From Cladocopium goreaui (taxonomy: Eukaryota > Sar > Dinophyceae > Suessiales > Symbiodiniaceae), in the NCBI GenBank assembly GCA_947184155.2, contig CAMXCT020000263.1, positions 186,001 through 250,000 of the forward strand: a DNA stretch of 64,000 nucleotides, given 5' to 3'. This document shows, piece after piece, positions 32,288 to 45,000 of the stretch; the stretch's first letter is position 1, and the number at the start of each line of letters is the position of its first letter. The notes below the pieces were generated by a model. The model saw nothing but the letters and a program-made list of their open reading frames with translations, ran no database searches and was not told the DNA's origin. The position numbers and the translations under genes were made by a program.

Positions 32288-33383
32288 AAACATATCGAAA
32301 CAATTGATGATGCCTCACAGAACCAAACACATGTGGTGTTTATATAAGCGTATATAATCGCAGTTGTTCCCGTGGTTTTTGCTTCGTGAGCAGTCCCCTG
32401 CAGACTGGCGACGATCCTTCTCAGCGATTCTGCAGGGGGCCATGGCGGGCAGTGCATCCTGATCATCCTGCGAAAGTTGTAACTGGCCAAGTGATAGACC
32501 AAATAAAGGGGTGAATAAAATTGATGATGATTTCAATGTGGGAAACCCAATGCCATAAACAACTAATTAATTGCCAAACTTGGGGATGGTAAACGACCCA
32601 TAAGAATGGTGATTACTCCGGGATGGTTCATGGCATTTGGTTTTCATTAGACACTTAGATGATTATATAATATTATATATATAATTATATATGTATATAT
32701 ATATATATATTTCTTAGGTAACAACCGTGACTGGTGTGCAGTTTCAAATACTCTAGTATTTCTTCCATCGACTTCCGAGTGGGATTATTATTCCCAACGG
32801 ACGTGCAAAGAAGTTTATGGGATGGGTTGGAGCCACCTGCCAGATGCTCATGTGTGTTTTAGACATCAAGATGATCGCCAATAATCGTTGATTATGATAT
32901 ATTATGAACAATTATGACTATTATATTATTGTTGATTCTTGATTCTTGATTAGATTATTGATAGATGATGTAAAAAAAGTGGTTTAACTGTTCAGGGTAT
33001 ATCACCATGACCTGTGGTTTGATCTTGCCAGAAATTCGTATCATACCAGATCTGCGGATGTCTCCACCTCTTGTCGATAGGAATAACTGTTAGAGCGTGG
33101 TGCTTTAATCAGCTCCTCCGGAAGCAGCTAACATAGTATTGTTGAGATGATCAGATGATCATGCCTCGTATTTTGTTGTTCTCATATATATGTGCACACA
33201 CACACACTTGCAGTTCAACTGTTTTCAACTTATATTTAGTATCAGTTGTATAAATTATTAATTATATGTATATATTAATATATATATAATTATATATAGT
33301 TATATATGTGTTGTAATATCATTTTTTTCTAATAGATGTATAACTTAAGACATATTTCAACTGTCAAGCTCTCCATGTTTCAG
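32288..33383. other. Sparse stretch with one possible exon
   Basis: A GC-rich island at about 32391-32450 (EQSPADWRRSFSAILQGAM in one frame) may be exonic. The rest is A/T-rich, with TA runs at 32665-32710 and 33240-33310. Confidence 0.3.
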
Positions 33384-33447
33384 GCTGAGTGGTGGCACCT
33401 GGATGGGCTGCATCTCGGGGCGCGGCGACCTAGGGCGACCTGTCATG
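33384..33447 (+). CDS. Small exon candidate
   Basis: 64 nt between TTTCAG and the strong donor GTAGGT. Two frames are open (LSGGTWMGCISGRGDLGRPV or AEWWHLDGLHLGARRPRATC). Splice signals and composition support an exon, but frame and function are unresolved. Confidence 0.4.
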
Positions 33448-33555
33448 GTAGGTTTATGGCGACCTGGGTTTCCCACATTATACCACTGGCTAACTATCAT
33501 GAAATTATCATCCCAGCAACCCCCAGCAACCCCCAGCAACCCATGAATTATTTAT

Positions 33556-33671
33556 TTGGTTGGTGGTGACTGGAACCATGGAATTTTATTTTTTTCCATT
33601 CAGCTGGGAATGGAATAATCCCAACTGAACTCCATGATTTTTCAGAGGGGTAGGTAGAAACCACCAACCAG
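33556..33671. mobile_element. MITE family A copy
   Basis: TTGGTTGGTGGTGACTGGAA to AAACCACCAACCAG, with a TTTTTT run in place of GACT. Confidence 0.88.
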
Positions 33672-34561
33672 TATAAGTAATGGCTATTGACATGATATGG
33701 TTTGCCATGCCAAGTGAAGCATAATATGTCGTGGCTGAAAAAAACCGGTCTGGCTACTAAGATGATATGATGGGCCCGTTTTAGTTTGATATATGGCTCC
33801 AAAAGCTTGCCTCGATATTGAATTAGCAATCAACACTTGGCCAAGTTTGATATCGAACCAAGTATTAGATGGCAGATAATTTACTTGAGTGAATTAAAAC
33901 ATATACTGCCTATTTTTACGGTACTTAATATTGAGCCAGCTCATAAATTACGTATCTCTATTTATTGGGTTAATTACTTGGCTCAGGAAGGTTTTCACAA
34001 TTGATCTAAAGATTGACCATGTAGAAATTGGGATTGCAAGGATCGAAAATTGGTTTACAATCCCTTTTCCCTATGAATTAGACACCATGAAAAAATCAAG
34101 GAGTCTTGGATGTGTTCCTCTGGGGCGGGTTGTTTCTAGGGCACTGGGGATTGGACCATACTCCCTCAGAAAAGGATGTGTTCAGTTCAAGCATGTTTAG
34201 TCCTTAACATGTGCAAACGCGCAGGTCCATTGCTTCCAAGTCATAAACAGGGGATGATCAGGGCCCATGAACCTTGGGTTGGCATCGCCGATATGTTTGT
34301 AATCCCGTTCACGGTAGTTGGATCATCAGCCGGTATTTTCTCAGTAGATGAATGGAATGTGGTAGATCAATAGCTACTGAATAGATGCATGGACAGCTGG
34401 CTAGTGTGATTTATTGTTAGTAATTCCGTATGTACTTACACAATCTTACACATATCATAGCTATAACATGATTGATCCCCCATTTTTGTTGGCTACGCTC
34501 CCCATTTCGGGCATACTCATCCCAGGGTGATCATGAGCCTGAATGCTTCGAAGCTATGCAG

Positions 34562-34675
34562 GCTCTGAGCTTGAGGTTGATGAGCCAAAATTCGTTGAAG
34601 GGTGGTCAGAAATGCTGAAAAAGCTCGGTCAGATGGAATTGCCTGAAACGCTATCACAAATTGCAAGTTTGAAGA
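34562..34675 (+). CDS. Helical exon candidate
   Basis: After ATGCAG the frame reads ELEVDEPKFVEGWSEMLKK and LGQMELPETLSQIAS. A second frame is open over the first half. It fits the acidic, helix-prone style of the exons from 35.7 kb on. Confidence 0.4.
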
Positions 34676-34831
34676 CCCAATTTCTGTAAGGCATTGTTGC
34701 CTAGTTTAGGGAATCTAGTTGGCTTACTCCTGCTTGAAACCAACATCTTTGACATTCCTCGACTTCTTTCTTCGTCGCATCTCATTCAACCCTCACCATC
34801 AGGAAAAAAAACATTAAAAAAAAAAACATGA

Positions 34832-34953
34832 CTGGTTGGTGGTTTGGAGTTTTGAACATTTTTTATTTTTCCATTCAGTTGGGAATGTCATCATCCCAAC
34901 TGACGAACTCACTCCATCATTTTTCAGAGGGGTAGGTTGAAACCACCAACCAG
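34832..34953. mobile_element. MITE family A copy
   Basis: CTGGTTGGTGGTTTGGAG to GAAACCACCAACCAG; near full length. Confidence 0.9.
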
Positions 34954-35741
34954 ATAAAAAACCACCATGTCTTTCCACTTGAACCCAGCCATCAAAGCTT
35001 CGCGCGCGCGCACCCGTCCCGTCATGGCGGAAGTGGTGTCGTTGCAGCTGGAGGAGGATCAGTGCCTTTGGCAAAGTTGAGGCAAAATTCACCAATTTAT
35101 GGGATATAATATATGGGAATATATCGGAATAGATGGGAATATATTTTATTATATATGGGAATATTTGGGATATGATATGGGATATGATTCATATGATATA
35201 TGGGAATATATGTGATGATATATTGGTCAAATACTTGGGATCATGGGATAGAATATGATTCAGAACGGATTGGCTGATATGTATTCGAATTGTTGCAATT
35301 TACCCAATGATCCAATCTATAAAGGTATCATATCATATATGGTGTATAGTCCTAGATTTGCGGTTTGTCGATGATTTGGTTTGTTTTCCCGGAAGTTTAC
35401 TACAACTGGGGAATCGATTAAGGGTATATATATATATATATTGTTTAAATTTGGGTCCTTAGGCAAATCCAAGTTTGGCAAAGTTTTTGCAACCACATCT
35501 AAACTTTGGCAATTTTTTTGCAACCAAAATAGGGTATAGCGTCTCTGGAAAAAATGGGTATCCAAAATTGGGTTCCTCTGAAAAAAATGGCTCTCCATAA
35601 TCCAGTTGTTTCTCATCAATTTCCTCATTAAACTGCAATTGATATGTGCCATATTGAGGCAATTGTTCATACCACAGTTAATAGCAAATTTTGATGACCA
35701 ATATAAAGATTCCCAAGAATGGTGAGATGACCATCACACAG

Positions 35742-36045
35742 ATAGCAATCGATGCTATGGAAATTCACCGTGACTTGACCATGCTCGGAGAACAGTTCGA
35801 GGACTTGCTGAAGGCATTTGAAACATCCAGGCTGTAGAAGAATAGCTTGATGTCAATGCCGAAAAGGAAGATCCTTTCCCATGTTTGTTCTGTTGTTGTT
35901 TTCTCCATTTATTGAAATCTTGTCATCTTCAAAAACGCCGCAAAGCCCTGGGATGCCAGGTCGGGCGAAGAAGCCATGATGCAAGATTTCGTTCGGCTGC
36001 ACATGATGAGTATCTTGGCCCCAACATGCTGGGACGAGATGTGTC
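35742..36045 (+). CDS. Coiled-coil gene: two phase-matched exons
   Basis: Exon 35742-35830 (DAMEIHRDLTMLGEQFEDLL) ends in AG before GCTGTA, a GC donor. The next exon begins at 35960, whose first G completes an Arg codon and continues SGEEAMMQDFVRLHMMSIL. The right boundary near 36045 is uncertain. Confidence 0.5.
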
Positions 36046-39000
36046 ATAGTCATTCATAGTCTATGTAAGCAGTATATAGCCTGTAAAGAGGGTACCCTAG
36101 TTACTGTTAGAGGAAACCCCTAAGTCATAGATTGTCATAGATAAGTGTCTTTCGTTTTTCGCACATTCTGAATGGCTTCGTCAACACGAGAGATGGGTGA
36201 GGTGGATGGGATGTGGATGTTTTTTTTACATCTTGTCACCTCACTTTCACCAACCAGCCAACGAAATGCGAGTGTGGGATATGTGGTGTTGAGTTTGATG
36301 CTCAAACACTGTGACATTTGTGGTAGAACCCTTCCTTGGTTCTGCCTCGTTGTTTTTCCCGGTGTTGAAACTCAACAGGTGTAGCAAGCATCTTCAATTC
36401 TCCCAACTATCATAGACTTTGCCAAACAAGGGGTTGGAAGAGAATTTTCCTTTAAACATGAGTGATTCTCAGTCGAAGCTCAAAAATTGCCGGGATTTGT
36501 TTCGGTGTTCTTCCATCCCCATATGGAGCTTTCCATAGCCATGGGGCTACCCCAAGCTCGCTGGATGGTTTACAATGGAAAATCCTAATCTAAAATGGAT
36601 GATAACTGGGGGTACCCCCATGACTTAGGAAACCCCCATGACTTAGTTGGGGTATGGTATATTTTTTTGAATCTGACGGTTTTCTCAGGTATGCTGCAGC
36701 CTTTTGCAGAAAGGGTCCAGGCCACTGGTGGGAGATCCCCGAGCTGGAGGTGTATAGCTGGATAGCATAAATAGGGGAGTTTCCAGCCACGTTTGATGAC
36801 ACCGGAGCGTTTAAATACATGTACCCTCTGGTAAACAAACATAACTATGGAAAAATATGGAAAAATACAATTTTTTATGGCTATATCAGCTATAAATTGC
36901 CATGTTCAATAGCTAATTATGCAACAAATTACCAGAGGGTAAATACCAAATGATCCAAATGATTTTTGCCTCTCTCTTTGGAAGGTCATCCCAGCAAAAA
37001 ACCTGCAGGCTGAGACCCCCCAAGTGGCGTGTTTAATCGTATTTTTGAGGTGGTGCTGTAGTGCTTTACATATTTTTGACATCAAACTTTCACATACTAG
37101 AATTAGGATATACATAATACATATACAATCATATACATATATATATATATTTACTATCATATATATATTTATATTAGAATGGGAGAACCTTATTGTATTA
37201 ATATACGCAAAAAAAACAGTGGACCGTTTTCCTTTAAAAGAATTGGTGGATTCTCCCAGGAGATTCTGCCACCATCGCCGTGGCAGGTCATCCAGGAGCA
37301 TGTGAAACTGCTCCAAGATGCGCAGCATCAAAGCTTGGGGCAGGTGAAGCACCTCGAGGGCTGCTGCTGGGACTGATTTTATGGGGATGTCATGGAGAGT
37401 TCGGCCGGTGTTTTTGGGGCTTTTTTAAGATACCCGGCCTGGTAAACGTTAACAAAAAACTATGGAAAGATCCACCATGCTATTAATGGGAAAACTCCAC
37501 TATTTCTATGGTCATTTTCAATAGCTATGTAACAAATTACCAGAGGGTAGAGCTCAGGAAAAATGGGGCTAATGATTACCGAAGAAAACAGATCCAAGCA
37601 GATTGATGTGGGTAAAGTTAATGTGGTAGCCACAAAACCGCCAAATTGGTGGGTCTTAGGATGATTTTTACATATTGTTGGGATGTGATAGTTTTTGCGC
37701 ATATAAGTGGGTGGAGCGGGAAGTGTGGTGAGGGGTTTGAGGTGGTGGCCTACATTTGTTCTTTCTATTGATTTCAGCCTGTTGTTTTTTGATGCGTGTT
37801 GATTATTTTGACGTGAGGGGTAGAGGAAAAACACGTTTTTTTTAAATGGGAAAATCACCATTTTGAAAAAAAAACACGAAACAAATTGATGGTTTGGAAA
37901 TGTTCAGAGCTTAGAACTTGAAGAATGGTGCCATTTCCACATTGAAATCATGTCACCATGTCACTGGGCAGTTTCTGCAGGTTCTGCTGCGCAAAGCGAA
38001 GAGCTTCAGAAGCTAAGCGAAGAGGTGCAGAGACACAAGGACTGGCGTTTTCTTTTCTTTGTGAGGATATTAATATCGGTATATGCCTTGTATATACGAT
38101 ATAAACAATGAAAATATATGAAAATATATATTATATGATATTATATGTATGTATATATATATATATATTCGGTTTTGATATGATACATGAGATATACATG
38201 ATATACACATGATAATGTGGATGGAGGAAAACCCGCACCAGTTGGTAGATGGTTCATCTATGTTTATCCCATCATAATCCCATTAAATCATTATTATAGT
38301 CCCAGTGTTTCATAGTTAGTTACCACCTGGTGCAGGATTTCTCAACCATCCCGAGTATGGTTGTGGGGATGGTTTGATTTCAGTTATTTCAAGGTATACA
38401 ACTGTATCGGATTTGATATAGGAGATATACATTAGATATACATTGGATGTACATTAGAGATACATTAGATATACATTACATATTTACATGAGATATGATC
38501 TGATTTCAGTTTTTTTTTGCAGAAAAATCACCGAACAAAATCGCCATTGAAGGAGCAGCTGGAGGCCCAGCAGCTGGAGTTGGCCACGGTGAAGAAGGAG
38601 CGAAATCGCCTCGAGGGAAACCACGAGATCACCAAGGCAGTAACGCAAAAGCCATGGCGGCTTTGGGAGCTAGGAAAATCGAAAAAACATGGAGAAAATG
38701 ACATGACTTATTAGTGTATATATATATATATGTATATATACATACATATATCATATATCATATATATATATATTATATAATTATATACACATGTATATGT
38801 AGATATATACATATCATGTGTATATATATATATACGGACATACATACATACATACATTATAATTTTATAAGACTTATTTGGGTTTTCTTATATATGTTGT
38901 TCTTCATCTCTGGGGATCTATTCAAAGGGTTTCCAATCAGAGTTTGCCAAATTTTGCGGTGTCTGAAAAAATAGTGGAATGGTGCCAAAGACAATTGTGT

Positions 39001-42000
39001 GTTTGGTTCTTTGAATGGACAAGTATGTTTTTTTTGTGTGTTGTGGTGTATGCCACGAGATTGTCGAGTAGAAGGGTACCCTGGCCCCTTCTAAACGTAA
39101 CATTATTGCAAAGCAACAATGGGGAATGTTTTTCGGTAATATGTATATATATATATATTATATATACAGGTATATTACTTTTTTATCTATATATATATAT
39201 ATACATACATATCGTTTTTTTCCACGTTTTTTTCATTTTATGTTATTTTGTTTATTTCAAGATATAATTGAACACATATATCAAAATGTTTTTTTTGGCT
39301 ACCTCACTGCATTTTGCTTCTTCTTCGTGGCCAAGCTGCCTCTCAGCTGTGCAACTCTGCAGCTGTGCAACTCTGAATAGCATCCCTTTGAATAGTGTTC
39401 CTCTAAAGTGGAATTATTTTGATATTATTTTGGTAGATTTGGGAAGATTTGAGTAGAAACTAAAGAAGAGTTTAGTCCTAGGTCCTAGGATATAGTTAAT
39501 TATCAGCATTTTTGGATGAGATTATATAGTCTCTCGGTGCTTAGCCATCAACTGCATCACACAGGAAGATCGGTGTGCCTTGATTTAGAGACCCAAAGGT
39601 GGCGGATCCAAAACAATGCTTAAATCGGTACGCGTCAAGTTCATGTGTTGCAATAGGGAACAAATTTATGGTGCCCAAATTCATACCCTTGGTCTTGTCG
39701 GTTCAACCCTCAATCTTTGAACAATTTTCATCTCAGCAAACTGGAGGGATTCATTCCAATGTATCCCAAAATGAATAAACATATGATTTAAATTCTCGAT
39801 TCTCATCACATGTCTGATTTCGTTGGCAATTCATATCAATTCATCCATTTTTATCAATGTTTCATAGATGTTTTCCATCAATGCCAAGCCAAACAGAACG
39901 CCCAAAAAATCGGTCTGTCTTGGTCGCCTCAAAGAGCAAAGTCATCAGAATCCTCGCAGGCCTCCGTGGCGAAGGCCCGCGAGATGGCGGAGGAACTGGC
40001 AGAGCTGGTGGAAAAGCTGAGGGAACAGCAGAAAGGAAGCAGCTGGGCATATGGAACATCACCATTTTTTATGGGTAAATCAACCATTTTTGCGGCTATT
40101 TTCAATAGCTATCTTTGTTTACCAGAGGGTAATGATAGATACTGGTTGGTGGTGACTGGAACCATGGAATTTTATGACTTTCCCATCATATTGGGAATGG
40201 AATAATCATCCCAACTGACGAACTCCATCATTTTTCAGAGGGGTAGGTATACCACCAACCAGATAGAAATGATGAGAAGATCATAGAAGAATCATAGAAT
40301 AATGTCATAGACTTTCATTTCTATGGAACATATATGGAACATCATATCTGGTCTTTTTGGAATTTGGACTGTTTGGGGATGCTTCGGATGATCACAAGTG
40401 ATATACCATAGGGATCCATAGGGATGATGCCAGTGATTTTTCTATCGAGAAATGGACTGTCACCACCTTCGGCAAATCCAAGTATTTCCCCTGGGGATTA
40501 AAAAACAACTGGGGGTGCTCTGAAGTGATGCGGATATGATATGATGGATATGATATACTATGATATACTGTAGTTTTTGATCATTTTTGTAGATATCATT
40601 CTCTCCAACGCAGCGGTGATTTTGTTGGAGTTTCGGTATGATGAGGGGAGGGGTGATAGAATGGTGGTATAAAATATGCATTTTTATAGTGGGATTATTG
40701 TTCTCGAAGTTTGGATGGTTGATATATCATGGATATAATGAAAAGGTATCATTTTCGGATTTTTGGTGGAGATTGTATGATGGGGGGATTGTGGAATGAG
40801 TTTTTGGAAAACTGGGCTTACCATTCCTGGGGAAAAATACATGATATGGGGGAATGATACAATTCAGGGGTCTTATGATTGGGATATTTTGAAGAATTTT
40901 CTCTACCGTACATGGAGATAATTTTGTTCCCTAAAGAGTTGATGGTTATGGCTATACTTTAGTCGGGATTGATGGAGTCATAATTTAGTCGGGATTGATG
41001 GAACGTGCTATTGGATGTCTACAGGGGTTGATGACTGTCCCATAGTCAAGTATAGGGATTGCTAAGGCCATACTCAGGACATTTTGGTCTTGGTAGTGAT
41101 TCTCCTATGGGATTCAATCGTGGTTGATGGTTAGATGGATTGACTTGGATATCTTGGATAGATTTGCACGCTGGTTTCATTGTAGATGCAGTTGAATATG
41201 ACATTGTGAAACCAAGATTGCCACAAAGGCCAGGGCAAAGGGGCCTGGCACGAAAAAACTTGGCATTTTGGCTGGTGGGGATGGACGTAGCAACAACCTC
41301 CCAGGAAATACTGTAGGATGCCTATTGACCAACGTTAAAACATGGTGATGAACACGATCCGGATCTGCAGCAAATATGACCAAACATGGGTTGGCCCGGG
41401 GCTTTGGGGGTTTCATTTCTTGACCAAGTCGCACCTTTGAGGCATGGAGAAGCTGGAACTTTGTCACACAGAATGGCAAGAGCTGGACAAGAGCGCCTTG
41501 CTGAACCGGTGCACCCTGGTGAACCATCATTTTAAGACCAAACTATGTGGGATTTTAGCAGAAACATTGCAATGACAATGGGAACTCCCCTATTTTAAAT
41601 AGAGGTTTTACCAGTTTAGTCGGAAAATCATTTAACATGGAGGATTTTCCATTGATTTCCATTGCCACGTTTAATTACCGGAGGGTATTCATTATTCTTG
41701 GACCGCTTGAGGATTGGTTGAGCGCTTTGATACTCGTCTCGACAAGCAGGGGCGAGTTTGCAAAGAGCTGCAACTTGACGAACCTATAGGGATGTGCTGG
41801 GCCGGTATGGGCTGGTACGGGTATGTTGGCTTTGCAGTTTTTGATATGTCATGTTCGGTTTTGTTCCAAATTTATTCAACATTTGAATGGTTACAGCCTT
41901 GTCAGTGTAATTCCTCCAGGGAGTTCAAAGTTCCATCCAACCCTTGTGGTAGAAGATTAGCCACCTGTTCCAGTTGTGATTGTTTTCGCACCAAGTTGAC

Positions 42001-45000
42001 CATATTAGACCTACCACCTCTATCACCATGTTGTTACATTGTCACTGTACCAGTTTGTTTTGTTTTCTCCAATCTTCATGTTCATCTTCCTCAGAGAATC
42101 TGTTCAGACCCAGATTTGGTTCCCTTTTGCCAAAGAGCGATCCCAAGGAATGAAAAGCAGTTGGAGCTGCAGAAGCTCCTTCAACAGGCCAAAAGTAGTG
42201 GTGACTTGACCATACCAAACATGACTCGATGTGATGCGATGTTCGCATCATTTTTTGGGGCTAAACCTGGCTTCAATTGGGGATTGACGTCGATGAACTT
42301 GGAAAAAAACGCTGACGATTTGTTGGATGTGAGAACTTGGACGGGGATTGGTAGAAAACCATGATCAAATCAAGAGAAAATGGGAGCGCTCGCGGAGATT
42401 TGGCGAATCTTCCGGTAGTCAAACAGCATAGAATCTGTGATTGAATCAACCAAGATTGGAGCCTTGACTGGCGCAGCACGACCGTGTTTATGCGTTCCAA
42501 AAAAACATGGTGATCATTTACATTTTGAGGTCGGCAATATTCATCAATATTCTAGGATTCTGATCTCAAACTTGGTCGATTGTCGATTAAAATGTATTGA
42601 CATCTATGAAGATGATTGAACATGCATGAACGCATAGGTAATGGAACGTGGCTAATTTGTAGGAAGTTGTTTACCTGTAAAAAAAATGATGTTCCATTTA
42701 GCCATCTTAAATTCCCTAGGGGTATACATATTCATATAATTACTCTACCAGCCATTGGTTCTAATATTTCCATCTACCAGTTTTATGTTATGCGGGTTTA
42801 TCATCCCTATGTCTGGACATAGCGATATGGCTAGATCCCTGTTCATGTAGAATGTGGCAAACCCAATAACAGACCATTCCTAAAATCACCAGAAATGGAT
42901 GGGAACTATCATTCCCAAATGATAGGTTTATGGCATTGGGTCTACCATATTAGTGCTTATTCAGAGCATGTGGGGGTTTCCTAAAATAGGGGTACCCCAA
43001 ATCATCGATTTTAATAGGATTTTCCCTTATAAACCATCCATTTTTGGAACCACCATTTTCAGGAAACCCCCATGTGACTTTGCTGATCTCTCAACCTTCG
43101 ACCACATTTCGAGGTGACAGAGCGTGCCTTTGCTGCGTTGGAACACACAATTTCTCAGGTGCACCAGGCAAGAGGTCTACGTTATAAGTAGATCATTTCA
43201 CGTTACGTGGAACTGCTTTGTCAGGCTTGATATTTGACTAGCAAACTATCATGGATCGAATCCGACGATGAACCATCAACACCAGTGACCACAAGCACCA
43301 CGTCTGGACAACCTCTGAAGGGCCCCCCCTTTGGACTTGCCTCCGAAACGCAAAGCTCATCCTAAGGAATGCCACCACGCCTCTCGGACCTTTGAAATTG
43401 CCGCAGCTTTGTGGGTCAACCTGGGATTTTCTTTTTTTTTTTAATTGACATTGACTATATAGGTCACTAGAATTCACTAGACATCAGCAAAAGCAGCAAC
43501 AAGTAGCAACACATAGCAACACATAGCAACAACTAGATGACAGATATGACAGGATGGAACTTATCACTTTCCATGACTTGATCCAATCCCCTTTTGGCCG
43601 AGGAACCACCTCTCCTTATCCTTGGAGGCCTTAAAAGAGGGCCTTGAGACCAGTTCCAGAGGTGCCTGGTGCCTGGAGATCCCCCAGGTATGGCTATTTG
43701 GAGCTTTCCTGAAATAGGGCTAGCCCTAGTTCTCATCCATTTATAGATGGGATTTTCACTGTAAACCAGCTATTGCGAGCTTGGGTAGCCCCATGACTAT
43801 GGGAAAGCCCTAGTGACAGGGAACATGATGATCAACCAGTGGATAGATGAATCTAAGGGCAGGTTCCCCAACATTTTCGGACCAAACCATTTTGTTTTGG
43901 GCTCAAAAAAATATTGACCCATCCAAATATAGTGGTTTTGTATGGTTTTGTAATAATACTTGATACAATTGTTAGAACATGATAGATACTTCTATTTGAT
44001 GATACTATTTATTGATATAATGTGGTTAAAGCAATAATACACCATCCCCAAATCACCACTTTTATAGGTGGTATGGTTACCATTCCCAAATTGGTGGTTT
44101 ATGACATTATTTTACCCACATGATGGTAGCTATATCGATTGTTAATGATTGTATATGGTAGATTGATATGGTTAATCAGTTAATATAGTATTATTAATGG
44201 CCTATTAATGTCGGTAAAATAATAACAAACCACATTATTTGATACAATTGTTTGAACATTTGCCAGATACTCATATTTCATACTATTCATTGAGTAGATG
44301 ATACTGATGACCTCTGGTAAACTAACATGACTATGGAAAATCACCATTTTTTACGGCTAAATCAACTATTTGTGTGGCCAATTTCAATAGCTATGTTTGT
44401 TTACCAGAGGGTAATGATAGATACGTTGGTAAAAGATCAAGCCGCAACGATGTTTCAACATGACCCAGGCCATCAAGCCGCAGCGCACGAGCTGCGCGAG
44501 GAACTTGAAGGACTCAAGGAGCGGATGGCTGGTGGAGCGGTTTTAAGCTGCCGGTGTCATCAAAGGTGGCTGCGAAATCCACCAAAAATGTGAGTTTTAG
44601 AATGTTTTACCATCTGGTTATGACTAACATAGCCATGGAAAATCACCATGCTATTAATAGGTAAACCATCTATTTCTATGGGCCATTTCCCATGGCTAGG
44701 TTAAATAACCAGAGGGTAAATGGGAAACAATCTTGAACTAACGGACTTGTCGATGGTTATGTTTGATTTTTCAGAGGCTAAAGCATCAAACATGGGGAAT
44801 TCAGAAAGAAACGTTGGATATACTGTAGTATAATCAATATCAATCAATATATATATATAATTTGTAAATTTGGTACTTGTTTCCAGAGAAACATGATTGT
44901 CAATGGATTGGTTTAAGGGAAATTTTACTGGTTTAAGCCCCCATGATCTTCATGGGAAATCTATTGTTTCCTGGAGATTTTCCCTTAAACCAATCCGTTG

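Noticed and set aside
41177-41530. A 117-codon minus-strand frame
   Set aside because: It overlaps, in antisense, the better supported coiled-coil exon at 41442-41508 and has no recognisable motif.
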